From Sphaerimonospora sp050942215 (GTDB lineage Bacteria; Actinomycetota; Actinomycetes; Streptosporangiales; Streptosporangiaceae), in NCBI RefSeq assembly GCF_050942215.1, contig NZ_CP192057.1, positions 62,001-126,000 on the forward strand: DNA of 64,000 bases, written 5' to 3'. How positions within the stretch are numbered: the stretch's first letter is position 1; each line of letters opens with the position of its first letter. Below are positions 17,925 to 27,531 of the stretch, in pieces. The position numbers and the translations under genes are program-made. The notes beneath the pieces were generated by a model that worked only from the letters and a program-made list of their open reading frames with translations, ran no database searches and had not been told where the DNA came from.

Positions 17925-20886
17925 GGCTCACCCCCACGGGTGTGGGGAGGACCCGCCGACGGTGCGGGCCTCGACCAGGCGAACCGGCTCACCCCCACGG
18001 GCGTGGGGAGGACTTCGGCGGGGCGTCCCCCCGCAGCTCCGTCCACGGCTCACCCCCACGGGCGTGGGGAGGACGCACACGCCGCATGACGACGAGTGCG
18101 GGCAGGCGGCTCACCCCCACGGGCGTGGGGAGGACCAGCTCACGCTCCACGACGTCCCCGCGAGCAGCGGCTCACCCCCACGGGCGTGGGGAGGACGGCT
18201 GGGCTTGGAACGGGTCCCGGGGCTGGGCCGGCTCACCCCCACGGGCGTGGGGAGGACGGAGCGCCTGCCGGTAGGCGAGATCGGCCTCCGGCTCACCCCC
18301 ACGGGCGTGGGGAGGACACCCGGGCCATCAACTGCTCCGTCCGCGCCGACGGCTCACCCCCACGGGCGTGGGGAGGACTGGTGCGCGACATGCGCGCCGA
18401 CCGGTCCCGGCGGCTCACCCCCACGGGCGTGGGGAGGACGGGACGTGGCTCGCGAACCCGATGGCGTTCTACGGCTCACCCCCACGGGCGTGGGGAGGAC
18501 CTCTTCGAGTCGGGCGATCTCGAACAAGATCTCGGCTCACCCCCACGGGCGTGGGGAGGACACCACGCTCGACAGGGACGTCATAGACCCCATCGGCTCA
18601 CCCCCACGGGCGTGGGGAGGACGTTGCGACAGCCTGAATCTGCCCCGGGCTCATCGGCTCACCCCCACGGGCGTGGGGAGGACCCGCTGGAGGACCGCCG
18701 GGCCATCCTGGCCGCCGGCTCACCCCCACGGGCGTGGGGAGGACCGATTGATCAGGACGTGGCCACCATCATCTGGCGGCTCACCCCCACGGGCGTGGGG
18801 AGGACCCCGAAGCGGGAGTATTTCCAGACGGCGATCTCGGCTCACTCCCACGGGCGTGGGGAGGACCCGTCGTTCACCTTCTCCCGCAGGTAGGCGGACG
18901 GCTCACCCCCACGGGCGTGGGGAGGACTCGTTCAAACCCTCCTGGGCGCGCGTCGCGGCCAGCTCACCCCCACGGGCGTGGGGAGGACGCGTTAATCTTC
19001 CGCTGCGCCATGGTTGCCTCCGGCTCACCCCCACGGGCGTGGGGAGGACCGGTGCCGTTTCGGTCTCGAGTGTCGTCATTTCGGCTCACCCCCACGGGCG
19101 TGGGGAGGACGACGGCCGCAGCGGTCCCCTGACGCAGGACGTCGGCTCACCCCCACGGGCGTGGGGAGGACCGCCGGGGCTTAGGCGCCATCGGTGGTGG
19201 GCTCCGGCTCACCCCCACGGGCGTGGGGAGGACTTGACCAGCAGCCAGCCCTCGGTCTCAAGCTTCGGCTCACCCCCACGGGCGTGGGGAGGACTGCTCC
19301 CGGGCGTCGCACATCCGCTCGGCCTTCGGCTCACCCCCACGGGCGTGGGGAGGACGGCTGACGACGCCGGTCAACCCGGACGTGATCGGGCTCACCCCCA
19401 CGGGCGTGGGGAGGACGCGGCGCCGGGCACCGGGTCGAGCTGGGCTGTTGTCGGCTCACCCCCACGGGCGTGGGGAGGACACCGCTTCCAGCTTCTTGCT
19501 GTCTTCCATGATCGGCTCACCCCCACGGGCGTGGGGAGGACGCGTTCGATGCCGTCGTCGGGGTTGCGGACGGTGGCTCACCCCCACGGGCGTGGGGAGG
19601 ACTGATGAGCTGGGCCTTGTTCATCGTGGTTCTCCGGCTCACCCCCACGGGCGTGGGGAGGACTCCTCGGCCTGCGCCCGGTTCAATGTGACGATCGGCT
19701 CACCCCCACGGGCGTGGGGAGGACTGCTCCCGGGCGTCGCACATCCGCTCGGCCTTCGGCTCACCCCCACGGGCGTGGGGAGGACGGCTGACGACGCCGG
19801 TCAACCCGGACGTGATCGGGCTCACCCCCACGGGCGTGGGGAGGACGCGGCGCCGGGCACCGGGTCGAGCTGGGCTGTTGTCGGCTCACCCCCACGGGCG
19901 TGGGGAGGACACCGCTTCCAGCTTCTTGCTGTCTTCCATGATCGGCTCACCCCCACGGGCGTGGGGAGGACGCGTTCGATGCCGTCGTCGGGGTTGCGGA
20001 CGGTGGCTCACCCCCACGGGCGTGGGGAGGACTGATGAGCTGGGCCTTGTTCATCGTGGTTCTCCGGCTCACCCCCACGGGCGTGGGGAGGACTCCTCGG
20101 CCTGCGCCCGGTTCAATGTGACGATCGGCTCACCCCCACGGGCGTGGGGAGGACTCCTCGGCCTGCGCCCGGTTCAATGTGACGGTCGGCTCACCCCCAC
20201 GGGCGTGGGGAGGACGCACCTACGCATGCATAGAGTGCGGCCTCGTCCGGCTCACCCCCACGGGCGTGGGGAGGACTCCCCCCGCATCCACATCGCCGGA
20301 CGGGAGTACGGCTCACCCCCACGGGCGTGGGGAGGACTCGATCACCACGGCGAACGCCTGAGCCTCCTGCGGCTCACCCCCACGGGCGTGGGGAGGACTC
20401 CGACGGCTTTCCCGGCAGGGGCGACGATGCCGGCTCACCCCCACGGGCGTGGGGAGGACCACGACACTGCCGGCCGGGTAGACGCCGGTCTCGGCTCACC
20501 CCCACGGGCGTGGGGAGGACGGCTACCCGTGGACCGGGGCCCGGTCCCGCCAAGGCTCACCCCCACGGGCGTGGGGAGGACATCAGCATCCGCTGATCGC
20601 CCTCGCTGATGGTCGGCTCACCCCCACGGGCGTGGGGAGGACTCGGGCGACAGTCGCGGGGCGCGGCGGGCGGGCGGCTCACCCCCACGGGCGTGGGGAG
20701 GACAGCGTTGGCCATCGACCGGCGCCACGTGATCGCGGCTCACCCCCACGGGCGTGGGGAGGACCCACACCTGGGTCGACCTGTTCGTGGAACACAAGGC
20801 TCACCCCCACGGGCGTGGGGAGGACATACAAGCGACGAGCCCCGAGAAATCGGGGCTCGGCTCACCCCCACGGGCGTGGGGAGGAC
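17925..20886 (-). CRISPR. CRISPR array 2 (49 repeats)
   Basis: Forty-nine copies of the same 28-bp repeat and 48 spacers, mostly 33 bp, read on the minus strand. The leftmost repeat (17925) has a GGGTGTGGGG variant, as expected for the trailer end; others with single changes are at 18839 and 18961. Spacer lengths depart from 33 at 18258 (32), 19172 (34) and 19417 and 19847 (36). A 430-bp block of seven units is duplicated in tandem. The leader-proximal spacer (20826-20858) contains a perfect hairpin. Confidence 0.98.
19267..20126. repeat. Tandem 430-bp duplication of seven repeat-spacer units
   Basis: 19267-19696 and 19697-20126 read identically, unit by unit, including the odd 36-bp spacer at 19417 and 19847. 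The last spacer of the block then occurs a third time at 20155 with one substitution (GACGGTC for GACGATC). This is best explained by unequal recombination between repeats rather than by new acquisition. Confidence 0.93.
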
Positions 20887-20985
20887 ACTTCCCGACCTGC
20901 GGGTTCACAATCTCACTTGTACTTTTCGAAGCGGGAAATACGGCGGCCGGGCGGGGCTATACACCTGATCAAATATAGCCACTGG
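20887..20985 (-). promoter_or_regulatory. Leader of CRISPR array 2
   Basis: The repeat-proximal block (ACTTCCCGACCTGC, GTTCACAATCTCACTTG, TACTTTT) is shared with array 3 and largely with array 1. The distal block 20955-20980 reads GGCTATA...TATAGCC around TGATCA, a near-palindrome placed 78 bp from the last repeat, as in the other two leaders. It probably holds integrase or host-factor sites and the array promoter; no sigma-type hexamers were assigned. Confidence 0.75.
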
Positions 20986-21057
20986 GCACCGACGCTACCC
21001 CTGACCGACCTGACAGTGAATGCTGGATCACCGATCGGGCAGGCCGGGGCGCTGGTG

Positions 21058-21567
21058 TTATCCGTCGCCGTCTTCGGGCGGGTAGCCGTACTGCAGGTAG
21101 GCGGTCTGGCCTGTTTCCGCGGCCTGCAGACAGGCGTCGATACGGCGTGCCATGTGAGGGGCCAGTCGGGCGGTCCGCTCCTGGGGAGTGGACCAGGCCA
21201 CGGCTGACAGCTCCTCGTCGCAGGGGCGGACGGCGGCTGCCTTGGCCGGGGTTAGGACGCCGCCGTCGAACACGAGGTTGACCAGCGGGGGCTGTCCGTC
21301 GCTTTGCGCGGGGAGGACGTCGACGGCCAGCAGTCTGCCCGAGCGAAGGGTCAGGCCGATCTCCTCCCTCGCCTCGCGGACGGCGGCCTCCCAGGGATAT
21401 TCACCATGTTCGAGAGCGCCGCCGGGGATCTCCCAGGTATCGGAGCGGTAGGTGGGCTGGACCAGCAGCACCCGGCCGTCGCCGTCACGGAGGACGACGC
21501 CTGCGCCGACCAGGTGGTGCGGCAGCCGGGCATAGTACTCAGCAGGAGGCAGAAGCGGCTTGGCCAT
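21058..21567 (-). CDS. NUDIX hydrolase
   Basis: A 169-residue protein from the ATG at 21567. The Nudix box is complete: GGALEHGEYPWEAAV then REAREEIGL (about residues 49-72). It would hydrolyse a nucleoside diphosphate derivative; the substrate is not predictable. The N-terminus (LPHHLVGAGVVLRDGDGRVLLVQ) is typical. It lies right upstream of the array 2 leader, pointing towards it. Confidence 0.88.
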   Translation of the reverse strand: MAKPLLPPAEYYARLPHHLVGAGVVLRDGDGRVLLVQPTYRSDTWEIPGGALEHGEYPWEAAVREAREEIGLTLRSGRLLAVDVLPAQSDGQPPLVNLVFDGGVLTPAKAAAVRPCDEELSAVAWSTPQERTARLAPHMARRIDACLQAAETGQTAYLQYGYPPEDGDG

Positions 21568-21680
21568 GGGACGACGGTAACCGCCGGCCCCGGGGCATCC
21601 CCGCCGAAGCGGGCAAAGCGCGTTCCCGATGTGCCTTTCTTGCCGGTCGCATCCGGGCGCCGACCCGGTCTGCCGCGCCG

Positions 21681-22250
21681 CTACGTCTGAGGCTCTCCCA
21701 AGGGGAGTATCAGTACGTCCATCCAGGGCGCGTCCGGCCAGCCTGGCCGGAGGCGGGCGGCAGGGCGCCAGCCCCATCGGGTGTAGGCGGCGTACGCGGT
21801 GGTGTTGTCCGGCCGCACCAGGAGGGTGGCCCGCTTTTCTGGACGGTCGGCGAGGAGCCGGTCGTGCAGCGTGCGGGCGATACCCCTGCCGGTCCACGCC
21901 CGCCGGACCATGATCTCGGAGAGGGCGAAGGTGCGCTGGCCGTCTTCGACGGCGAAGCCCGACTCCGGTTCGGCTTCCAGCCCGTCCCACCACCGGGTGT
22001 CCGGCGTGAGGGGCCAGCCCCAGGTCTGGCCGACCGGTTCGTCTCCGTCGTAGGCGATGACCAGGTCGAAGCCGTCTCGCTTGATGTAGGCGTCGAAGCG
22101 GGTCATGAACGCCTCATCGCCGGCGAAGGTCTCGCCGGTGGCGATGCGTTCGGCGTAGGCGTCTCGGTGGATCAGCGAGACGACGTCACGCCGGGCGCGA
22201 GCACCGGTGGCGTCGTAGTGGTCGAAGGTGATGGTGTCGGGTACGGCCAT
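21681..22250 (-). CDS. GNAT-family N-acetyltransferase
   Basis: A 189-residue protein from the ATG at 22250. The acetyl-CoA loop region is LSEIMVRRAWTGRGIARTLHD (two segments around residues 109-130), followed by ATLLVRPDNTTAYAAYTRWGW, the usual beta5/alpha4 pattern of GNAT enzymes. The acceptor is unknown. It lies 16 bp after the XRE regulator and may be co-transcribed with it. Confidence 0.85.
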   Translation of the reverse strand: MAVPDTITFDHYDATGARARRDVVSLIHRDAYAERIATGETFAGDEAFMTRFDAYIKRDGFDLVIAYDGDEPVGQTWGWPLTPDTRWWDGLEAEPESGFAVEDGQRTFALSEIMVRRAWTGRGIARTLHDRLLADRPEKRATLLVRPDNTTAYAAYTRWGWRPAARLRPGWPDAPWMDVLILPLGEPQT

Positions 22251-22266
22251 GCCTGTCTGCTCCGGT

Positions 22267-23703
22267 TCAGGCGGAGACGGGGGCGAGCATGCGAGCTGCC
22301 TCGTCGAAGCGCTCGCAGAACTCCTCATCCGTTTGTGCTGCCTTTCGTACGGGGCGCAGCTCATTGAGCACCCGCACCGATGTCAGCCGCCCGCCCAGCT
22401 CGGGCAAGACGGCCATCCCCTCCTGGATCGCGGTCCGGTGGTCGCCCGCGGCCGAGGTCGCCGAGGCGAGGCGGGCCTGGTAGTAGGCGCGGTCACGAGG
22501 GGAGCGATCGGAGTCGCTGACAACTGTGCGGTACAGGTTGGCCGCGCGAGCCGGGTCGACGAGCTGGATCCATCCCATCGCTTCGTACCCGGTGATCTCA
22601 GACGGGGTGACGAAGGCGGTCCACGAGTGCTCGGTGTCGGGATCGGGGCCGCGGTCCAGCTCATGACGGGCGTGCGAAATCGCTCCGCGGAAGGCCACCT
22701 CGTCGTCGAGTTGGGCGTAGGCGAGGGCCCGCCGGAGGGAGATCAGCGCGTGCAGGGTGGGTGTGCGGGTGTGACGGGCGGCGTCGGCTGCCTGGTCGGT
22801 GAAGCGCAGGGCCTCGCGTGCGGTGCCGCGGCGGCCGGTCACCCGGGCCAGGTGGGTGGCCTGCTGGGCCATATTCACGTACACGTGAACGATCATGTGG
22901 GTGTCGCCGGAGCTTCCGGCCAGCAGCGCGGCCTCGCCGTACAGCGCGCGGGCGAGCGGCTGGTTGCCTGCGTCGTAGGCGAGCCAGGCGCTGACGAGGC
23001 CGAGATCGGCGGCCACGACGAGCAGTTCTCGACCGACCTGGGCGGTGTAATCCGACTCATCGAGCATCGCCCGGGCTCGGGCGAAGGTCTTCCTGGCCTG
23101 ACTCAGCAGACAGGCTCCGCCGACGGTGCGGTCCTGGCTGCGTAACCGTTCAAGAACGGCATGCAGGTACCGCACATGCGCGCGGTCGACGCGCGCGGGA
23201 GGAGGCAGCAGCGCGGACACGGCCAGGCCGGAGGCCACCGCGCCGAATTCCCGACGATTGAGATCCACATCGACTCCCCAGAACGCGGCCGCATCGTCGC
23301 TTTCCAGACGTGCGTCCTCCCGGCCGAGTATCAGCGGCAGCAAGGCCGAGCGCGGCATCCCGAGCTCGTCACACACTCGCAGGATCTCGCGTACGTCGTG
23401 GAAAGTGAATCTTTGACGCCGTTCGATCTTCGTAACCACCGACTGCGACCAGCCCAGCAGGTTGCCGAAGTCGAGCTGACTCATCCCCGACGCCCCGCGC
23501 AGAATCGCCAGCACCGCGCCCATATCGACCCGGGCGAGCGCCTGACGCAGCGGAAGCGAGTCCCAGATCCACGTCGGGGTGACGCCGCCCGATTCGCGGG
23601 CCGCCCGAAGACAGGGCCCGCACAGCGGCTCACCGTTGTACCGACTGATCTTGGCGTAGCGGCACGCCGGACAGACCCGATCGCTGGTCGCGCTGCGTTC
23701 CAC
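22267..23703 (-). CDS. XRE-family regulator with zinc-ribbon-like N-terminus and TPR-like body
   Basis: A 478-residue protein from the GTG at 23703, with GGAGGAAG upstream. An N-terminal CPACRYAK...LCGPC pair of cysteine motifs (about residues 10-28) suggests a small zinc ribbon. A helix-turn-helix follows (GMSQLDFGNLLGWSQSVVTKIER, in segments at about 75-100). The remaining 350 residues are helical repeats, as in actinomycete regulators that sense small ligands or partners. A 9-bp-arm palindrome about 100 bp upstream may be its operator. Confidence 0.8.
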   Translation of the reverse strand: MERSATSDRVCPACRYAKISRYNGEPLCGPCLRAARESGGVTPTWIWDSLPLRQALARVDMGAVLAILRGASGMSQLDFGNLLGWSQSVVTKIERRQRFTFHDVREILRVCDELGMPRSALLPLILGREDARLESDDAAAFWGVDVDLNRREFGAVASGLAVSALLPPPARVDRAHVRYLHAVLERLRSQDRTVGGACLLSQARKTFARARAMLDESDYTAQVGRELLVVAADLGLVSAWLAYDAGNQPLARALYGEAALLAGSSGDTHMIVHVYVNMAQQATHLARVTGRRGTAREALRFTDQAADAARHTRTPTLHALISLRRALAYAQLDDEVAFRGAISHARHELDRGPDPDTEHSWTAFVTPSEITGYEAMGWIQLVDPARAANLYRTVVSDSDRSPRDRAYYQARLASATSAAGDHRTAIQEGMAVLPELGGRLTSVRVLNELRPVRKAAQTDEEFCERFDEAARMLAPVSA

Positions 23704-24151
23704 CCGGCTTCCTCCACCAGCCAGTGATGCACGTCGTTGGCCGTCCCGGTTCCGCCGCCACGCCCGGCGAAACGATCTCACGGTAACCACAGCCCGGCGT
23801 CCTCGTAGGCCGATTCGGCCTACCGTGTCGCGGCGAGGTCAGGACACAGCCGCGTTGGCGGCCGAGGCGGCGGTCGCCAAGCTCACAGCAGCACATCAGC
23901 GTGATCCGTATGTCGCTCACGGTCACCGCGGCGTGGCGTACGTCCCCTCGACACACCTGCTCAAGAGCCTGAAGGAGAGACCATGCTCGCGATCAGGCAG
24001 CGTCCAGGAGGGCGAGTTCAGCCGCGAGCGGTCGGCCGATCACGCTCAGGCTCCGTCTCTCCCGGCGTAGCACCGGTGAGGGGGTGGTGGCCGGTTCCCC
24101 TCACGGCCACCGGTACGACCCCGGACCGCGGTGGTTCGGGGAGTTCCTACA
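23704..24151. other. Intergenic region with palindrome and weak small ORFs
   Basis: About 450 bp between the XRE gene and the epimerase pseudogene. It holds a perfect 9-bp palindrome around one base at 23805-23823 (GTAGGCCGA T TCGGCCTAC), a candidate operator, and a GTGAGGGG/CCCCTCAC hairpin at 24076-24104. A 66-codon frame starting at 23983 has a good GAAGGAGAG ribosome site but an Arg/Gly/Ser-rich product with no family and overlaps the pseudogene start; I do not call it a gene. Confidence 0.4.
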
Positions 24152-24540
24152 GTGAAGGGTTTCGTCGTGGATGTCGTGCCTGATCCACGTCTGAGCCGCC
24201 TCGATGGGGCCCGCGTGCTCGTGACCGGCGGTGGAGGGCTCGTCGGCAGCCGGGTCGTGCGACTGCTCACCGCCGTCGGCGCGGCGCCGGTGGTGCTGGA
24301 CCGCATGGACGCCCTACCCGCACCCGGTCCGTGCCCTGTTCGGCCTGGACGAGGGGACGGAGATCGTCCTCGGTGACGTACGGGAGGCCGCGACCGTCCG
24401 CGCGCTCGTCGAGGAAGCGGACTATGTGATTCACGCCGCCGCCTACGCCGATGTCGCCGCCTCCTTACCCGTACCCGTACGGGTTTTGTCGGTGCCCGCC
24501 GATAGCGTGGTGGTCTCGTTACTGAGCGTGGGAGGTGGGT

Positions 24541-25725
24541 GTGCGCAGGTCGTTCAAGTTCCTGCTGCGGCCCACCGCCAGGCAGGCGGCCGCGCTGTCG
24601 GCGTGTGTGGAGGATCACCGGCAGCTCTACAACGCGGCTCTTGAGCACCGGCGCATCGCCTACCGCAAGGCCAAGGTGAGCATCCGGTACGGCGATCAGT
24701 CGGCCGAGTTGAAGCACATCCGCGCCGACGACCCCACCGGTCAGGGCCGGTGGTCGTTCTCCTGTCAGCAGGCCACGCTGCGCCGCCTGGACAAGGCTTT
24801 CGCCGCGTTCTTCCGCCGGGTGAAGGCCGGGCAGAAGCCGGGTTTCCCCCGCTTCAAGGGGCGGGGCTGGTTCGACACGATCGAGTGGCCCAAAGACGGT
24901 GATGGCTGCCGGTGGGATTCTCAGCCCGAGCACCCGACCGCGACGTACGTGCGCCTTCAGGGCATCGGGCACGTGCGGGTGCACCAGCACCGCTCGGTGC
25001 GTGGCCGGGTGAAGACGATCGCGGTGAAGCGGGAAGGCTCCCGCTGGTATGTGGTGCTGTCGTGCGACGACGTGCCCGGCGAGGCTCTGCCCGCGACGGG
25101 CACGGCGGTCGGGTTGGACATGGGCGTGGCCTCGCTGGTGACCACCAGCGGCGGGGAGCATCTGGCCAACCCGCGCCACCTGGAAGCGTCGGCCGATCGT
25201 CTCGCGGCGGCCCAGCAGGCGCTCGCTCGTAAGAAGCGCGGGTCCAGGCGCCGCCGCAAGGCCGTCGCGCGGGTGGCTGCGTTGCACGCCAAGGTGCGGC
25301 GGCAGCGTTTGGACGGCGCACACAAGGCCGCCCGGGCGCTAGTCCGTGCCTACGACGTGATCGTGCATGAGGATCTGCGGATCGCGAACATGACCCGCAG
25401 CGCGTCCGGCACCCTCCAGGCGCCCGGCCGGAACGTCGCACAGAAGACCGGCCTCAACAGGTTGATCCTGGACGCGGGCTGGGGGGTGTTCCTGCGGGTC
25501 CTCGCGCACAAGGCTGAAAGCGCCGGTCGCGAGCTGATCGCAGTCGAACCCCGCAACACCTCCCGCACCTGCTCGCGCTGCGGGCACTGCGCACGGGAGA
25601 ACCGCGTCACCCAGGCCGAGTTCGCCTGTCAGGCGTGCGGGCATACCGCGCACGCCGACGTGAACGCGGCCGAGAACATTCTCAGGGCAGGGCTTGCCCT
25701 TCGCGACGTCGCGGAAGCGGCTTAG
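24541..25725 (+). CDS. tnpB: TnpB, RNA-guided endonuclease of an IS605-like element
   Basis: A 394-residue TnpB from the GTG at 24541, preceded by GGAGGT. RuvC residues: D193 (VGLDMGVASL), E277 (VHEDLRI) and D373 (HADVNAAENI). The zinc finger is CSRCGHC...CQACG (about 344-367). TnpB is the ancestor of Cas12 and uses a guide RNA from the element's right end to cut matching donor sites, favouring element retention. All catalytic residues are intact. Confidence 0.92.
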   Translation: MRRSFKFLLRPTARQAAALSACVEDHRQLYNAALEHRRIAYRKAKVSIRYGDQSAELKHIRADDPTGQGRWSFSCQQATLRRLDKAFAAFFRRVKAGQKPGFPRFKGRGWFDTIEWPKDGDGCRWDSQPEHPTATYVRLQGIGHVRVHQHRSVRGRVKTIAVKREGSRWYVVLSCDDVPGEALPATGTAVGLDMGVASLVTTSGGEHLANPRHLEASADRLAAAQQALARKKRGSRRRRKAVARVAALHAKVRRQRLDGAHKAARALVRAYDVIVHEDLRIANMTRSASGTLQAPGRNVAQKTGLNRLILDAGWGVFLRVLAHKAESAGRELIAVEPRNTSRTCSRCGHCARENRVTQAEFACQACGHTAHADVNAAENILRAGLALRDVAEAA

Positions 25726-25762
25726 CGAGAAGCCGCTTCCTTCAGGGCGCGGAGGAGTCACC
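25640..25762 (+). ncRNA. Candidate omega RNA at the 3' end of the TnpB element
   Basis: In this family the guide RNA overlaps the end of tnpB and runs to the right end. Here the perfect hairpin GAAGCGGCTT/AAGCCGCTTC (loop AGCGAG) at 25714-25739 sits on the stop codon and is followed by CTTCAGGGCGCGGAGGAGTCAC-like right-end sequence. The guide would be the flanking epimerase sequence from 25763. The 5' limit is a guess. Confidence 0.4.
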
Positions 25763-26154
25763 AGCGTGTACGCCAAGGCCTGGGGTGAACAGCAGGTCCG
25801 CCTGATGCTCGCCGGCAGCGGCACGGACTACACCGAGACCGTGCGGGCCGCAGTGCCCAACTCGCGGATCGACCGTGGCCCGGAGCGGGACGAGGCGGAC
25901 GCGCGCGACTACCGGACGTCCTTCGCCCGGCTCGCGACCGCGTTCCCCGACGCCTGCACCACCCGCCTCTCCCAGGGAGTACGCGAGATCGCCGACGCGA
26001 TGGACGCCAAAGAACTGGGCGACCCAGACCTGCCCGAGTACGACAACTTCCGCGGCCTGACGGCCTCCCGCAACGCCGGACGCATCACCGCGGTCCGCTC
26101 ACTTGCGTGCGAGCGCCTGCACGCCGAGTACGCCGCCGCCGATTGGAGCACCCA

Positions 26155-27321
26155 GTGAACCAGTCGGTTGAGACGCAGCCGCCGTTCCTGCCCTGGAACC
26201 GCCCCTCCATCGGAGTCGAGGAGATCGCCGAGGTCACCGACACCCTCCGCTCCGGCTGGCTCACCCATGGCCCGAAGGCCACCAGATTCGAGCAGGCCGT
26301 ACGGGATGCCCTCGGCGTCGCCGACGCCTTCGCCGTTTCCTCCTGCACCGCAGCCCTCCACCTGGCCTTCCTCGCCGCCGGCATCGGCGACGGCGACGAG
26401 GTCATCACCCCGGCCCTGACCTTCTGCGCGGCACCGAACGCGCTCCTGCAGATCGGAGCCCGCCCCGTCTTCGTCGACGTCGAACCCGTCACCTTCAACA
26501 TCGACCCGAAGGCAGCCGAAGACGCGATCACCGACCGTACGAAGGCCATCGTGGTCATGCACTACGGCGGACACCCCTGCGACCTGCTCGCGTTCCGCAA
26601 ACTCGCCGACGACCACGGGCTCCTGCTGATCGAGGACGCCGCCCACGCCCTGTACGCCGGCCGCGACGGGAGGCGGGCCGGCAGCGTCGGCGACCTCGCC
26701 ACCTTCAGCTTTTACGCGAACAAGGTGATGACCACCGGCGAAGGCGGCATGCTTGCCGGCCGCGGCGACCTGGTCCAGCGCGCCCGCCTACTGGGCCGGC
26801 ACGGCATCGACTCCTCCGTATGGCAGCGGCACGGCAGCCGCAGCACCGCCGACTATGAAGTGATCGCGCCCGGGCTGAAGTATGTGATGCCCGACATCAC
26901 TGCGGCCATCGGCGTCCAGCAGTTCCGCAAACTGCCCGCCTTCACCGCCCGCCGCGCCGAAATCGCCGCCACCTACACCCGGGCCCTGGCCGACCTGCCC
27001 GGCCTGGCTACGCCGACCGTGCTGCCCGGCGTCGAACACGGCTGGTTCCTCTACTCGATCTTCATCGACCCCGACAGCGCGCCGTTCACGCGCGACCAGG
27101 TCGCCGAACACCTCCGGACCGAATATGCGATCGGGACGAGCAGACACTTCAAACCCGAGCATATGATGCGCATCTACCGCGGTGCCGGCACGCATCCGCT
27201 GCCGAACACCGAAACGGCCGCGGCCCGCCAGCTCTCCCTGCCCTGCTACCCCGCCATGACCGCACACGAGACGGAACGGGTCGTCAGCGCCGTTCACGCT
27301 CTGTGGAACCGCCGTCCATGA
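26155..27321 (+). CDS. DegT/DnrJ/EryC1/StrS-family sugar aminotransferase
   Basis: A 388-residue PLP enzyme from the GTG at 26155, which overlaps the epimerase stop. The N-terminal FLPWNRPSIGVEEIAEV and SGWLTHGP are typical; the PLP-binding Lys is in FSFYANKVMTTGEGGML (about residue 196), and IEDAAHALYA holds the Asp that contacts the pyridine nitrogen. It transfers an amino group to a keto sugar nucleotide. With the broken epimerase and the following glycosyltransferase it points to amino-sugar synthesis and transfer. Confidence 0.92.
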   Translation: MNQSVETQPPFLPWNRPSIGVEEIAEVTDTLRSGWLTHGPKATRFEQAVRDALGVADAFAVSSCTAALHLAFLAAGIGDGDEVITPALTFCAAPNALLQIGARPVFVDVEPVTFNIDPKAAEDAITDRTKAIVVMHYGGHPCDLLAFRKLADDHGLLLIEDAAHALYAGRDGRRAGSVGDLATFSFYANKVMTTGEGGMLAGRGDLVQRARLLGRHGIDSSVWQRHGSRSTADYEVIAPGLKYVMPDITAAIGVQQFRKLPAFTARRAEIAATYTRALADLPGLATPTVLPGVEHGWFLYSIFIDPDSAPFTRDQVAEHLRTEYAIGTSRHFKPEHMMRIYRGAGTHPLPNTETAAARQLSLPCYPAMTAHETERVVSAVHALWNRRP

Positions 27322-27531
27322 GCGGAGCACAGAAACAGAGACGACCGCTCCAGCACGCCAGGACGTACGGCTCTGCGCATCAGAGAAAGCACCACGTCCC
27401 TCGCGTTCACGCCGACGTGCCGGCCGTGCGTCGTTAGGGTGATCGGAAGGACCACCATGCCCGCCTCGAGGCTTCCCCAGCGGGTGGCACTCCTCCCATG
27501 CAACCGAGCTGTCGCATCACTTCCGGGGGAC

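Larger units (their letters stand above)
24466..25762 (+). mobile_element. IS200/IS605-like element carrying tnpB only
   Basis: The left end is placed at TTAC (24466-24469), a tetranucleotide used as a target by some IS605-group elements; the right end at GGAGGAGTCAC (to 25762), typical for the 3' end of tnpB elements. No tnpA is present, so it needs a transposase in trans. A 10-bp hairpin (25714-25739) spans the tnpB stop. The ends are inferred from motifs and from where the epimerase frame breaks off. Confidence 0.65.
24152..26158 (+). pseudogene. NAD-dependent sugar epimerase/dehydratase, broken by a TnpB element
   Basis: The N-terminal part (24152 onwards) reads VLVTGGGGLVGSRVVRLL, a Rossmann nucleotide-binding motif. 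An extra C at about 24312-24314 shifts the frame; the second frame continues ALFGLDEGTEIVLGDVREA and DYVIHAAAYADVAAS, then stops at the TnpB element (from about 24466). After the element, 25763-26158 resumes with AKAWGEQQVR and a C-terminal domain (DARDYRTSFARL, GLTASRNAGRI) typical of NDP-sugar SDR enzymes. About 100 central residues are missing. The last TGA overlaps the start of the DegT aminotransferase, so it once began a sugar-nucleotide operon. Confidence 0.7.

Noticed and set aside
23983..24183. 66-codon frame with a good ribosome site upstream of the epimerase pseudogene
   Set aside because: The product is Arg/Gly/Ser-rich with no family, and it overlaps the pseudogene start; evidence is too thin.
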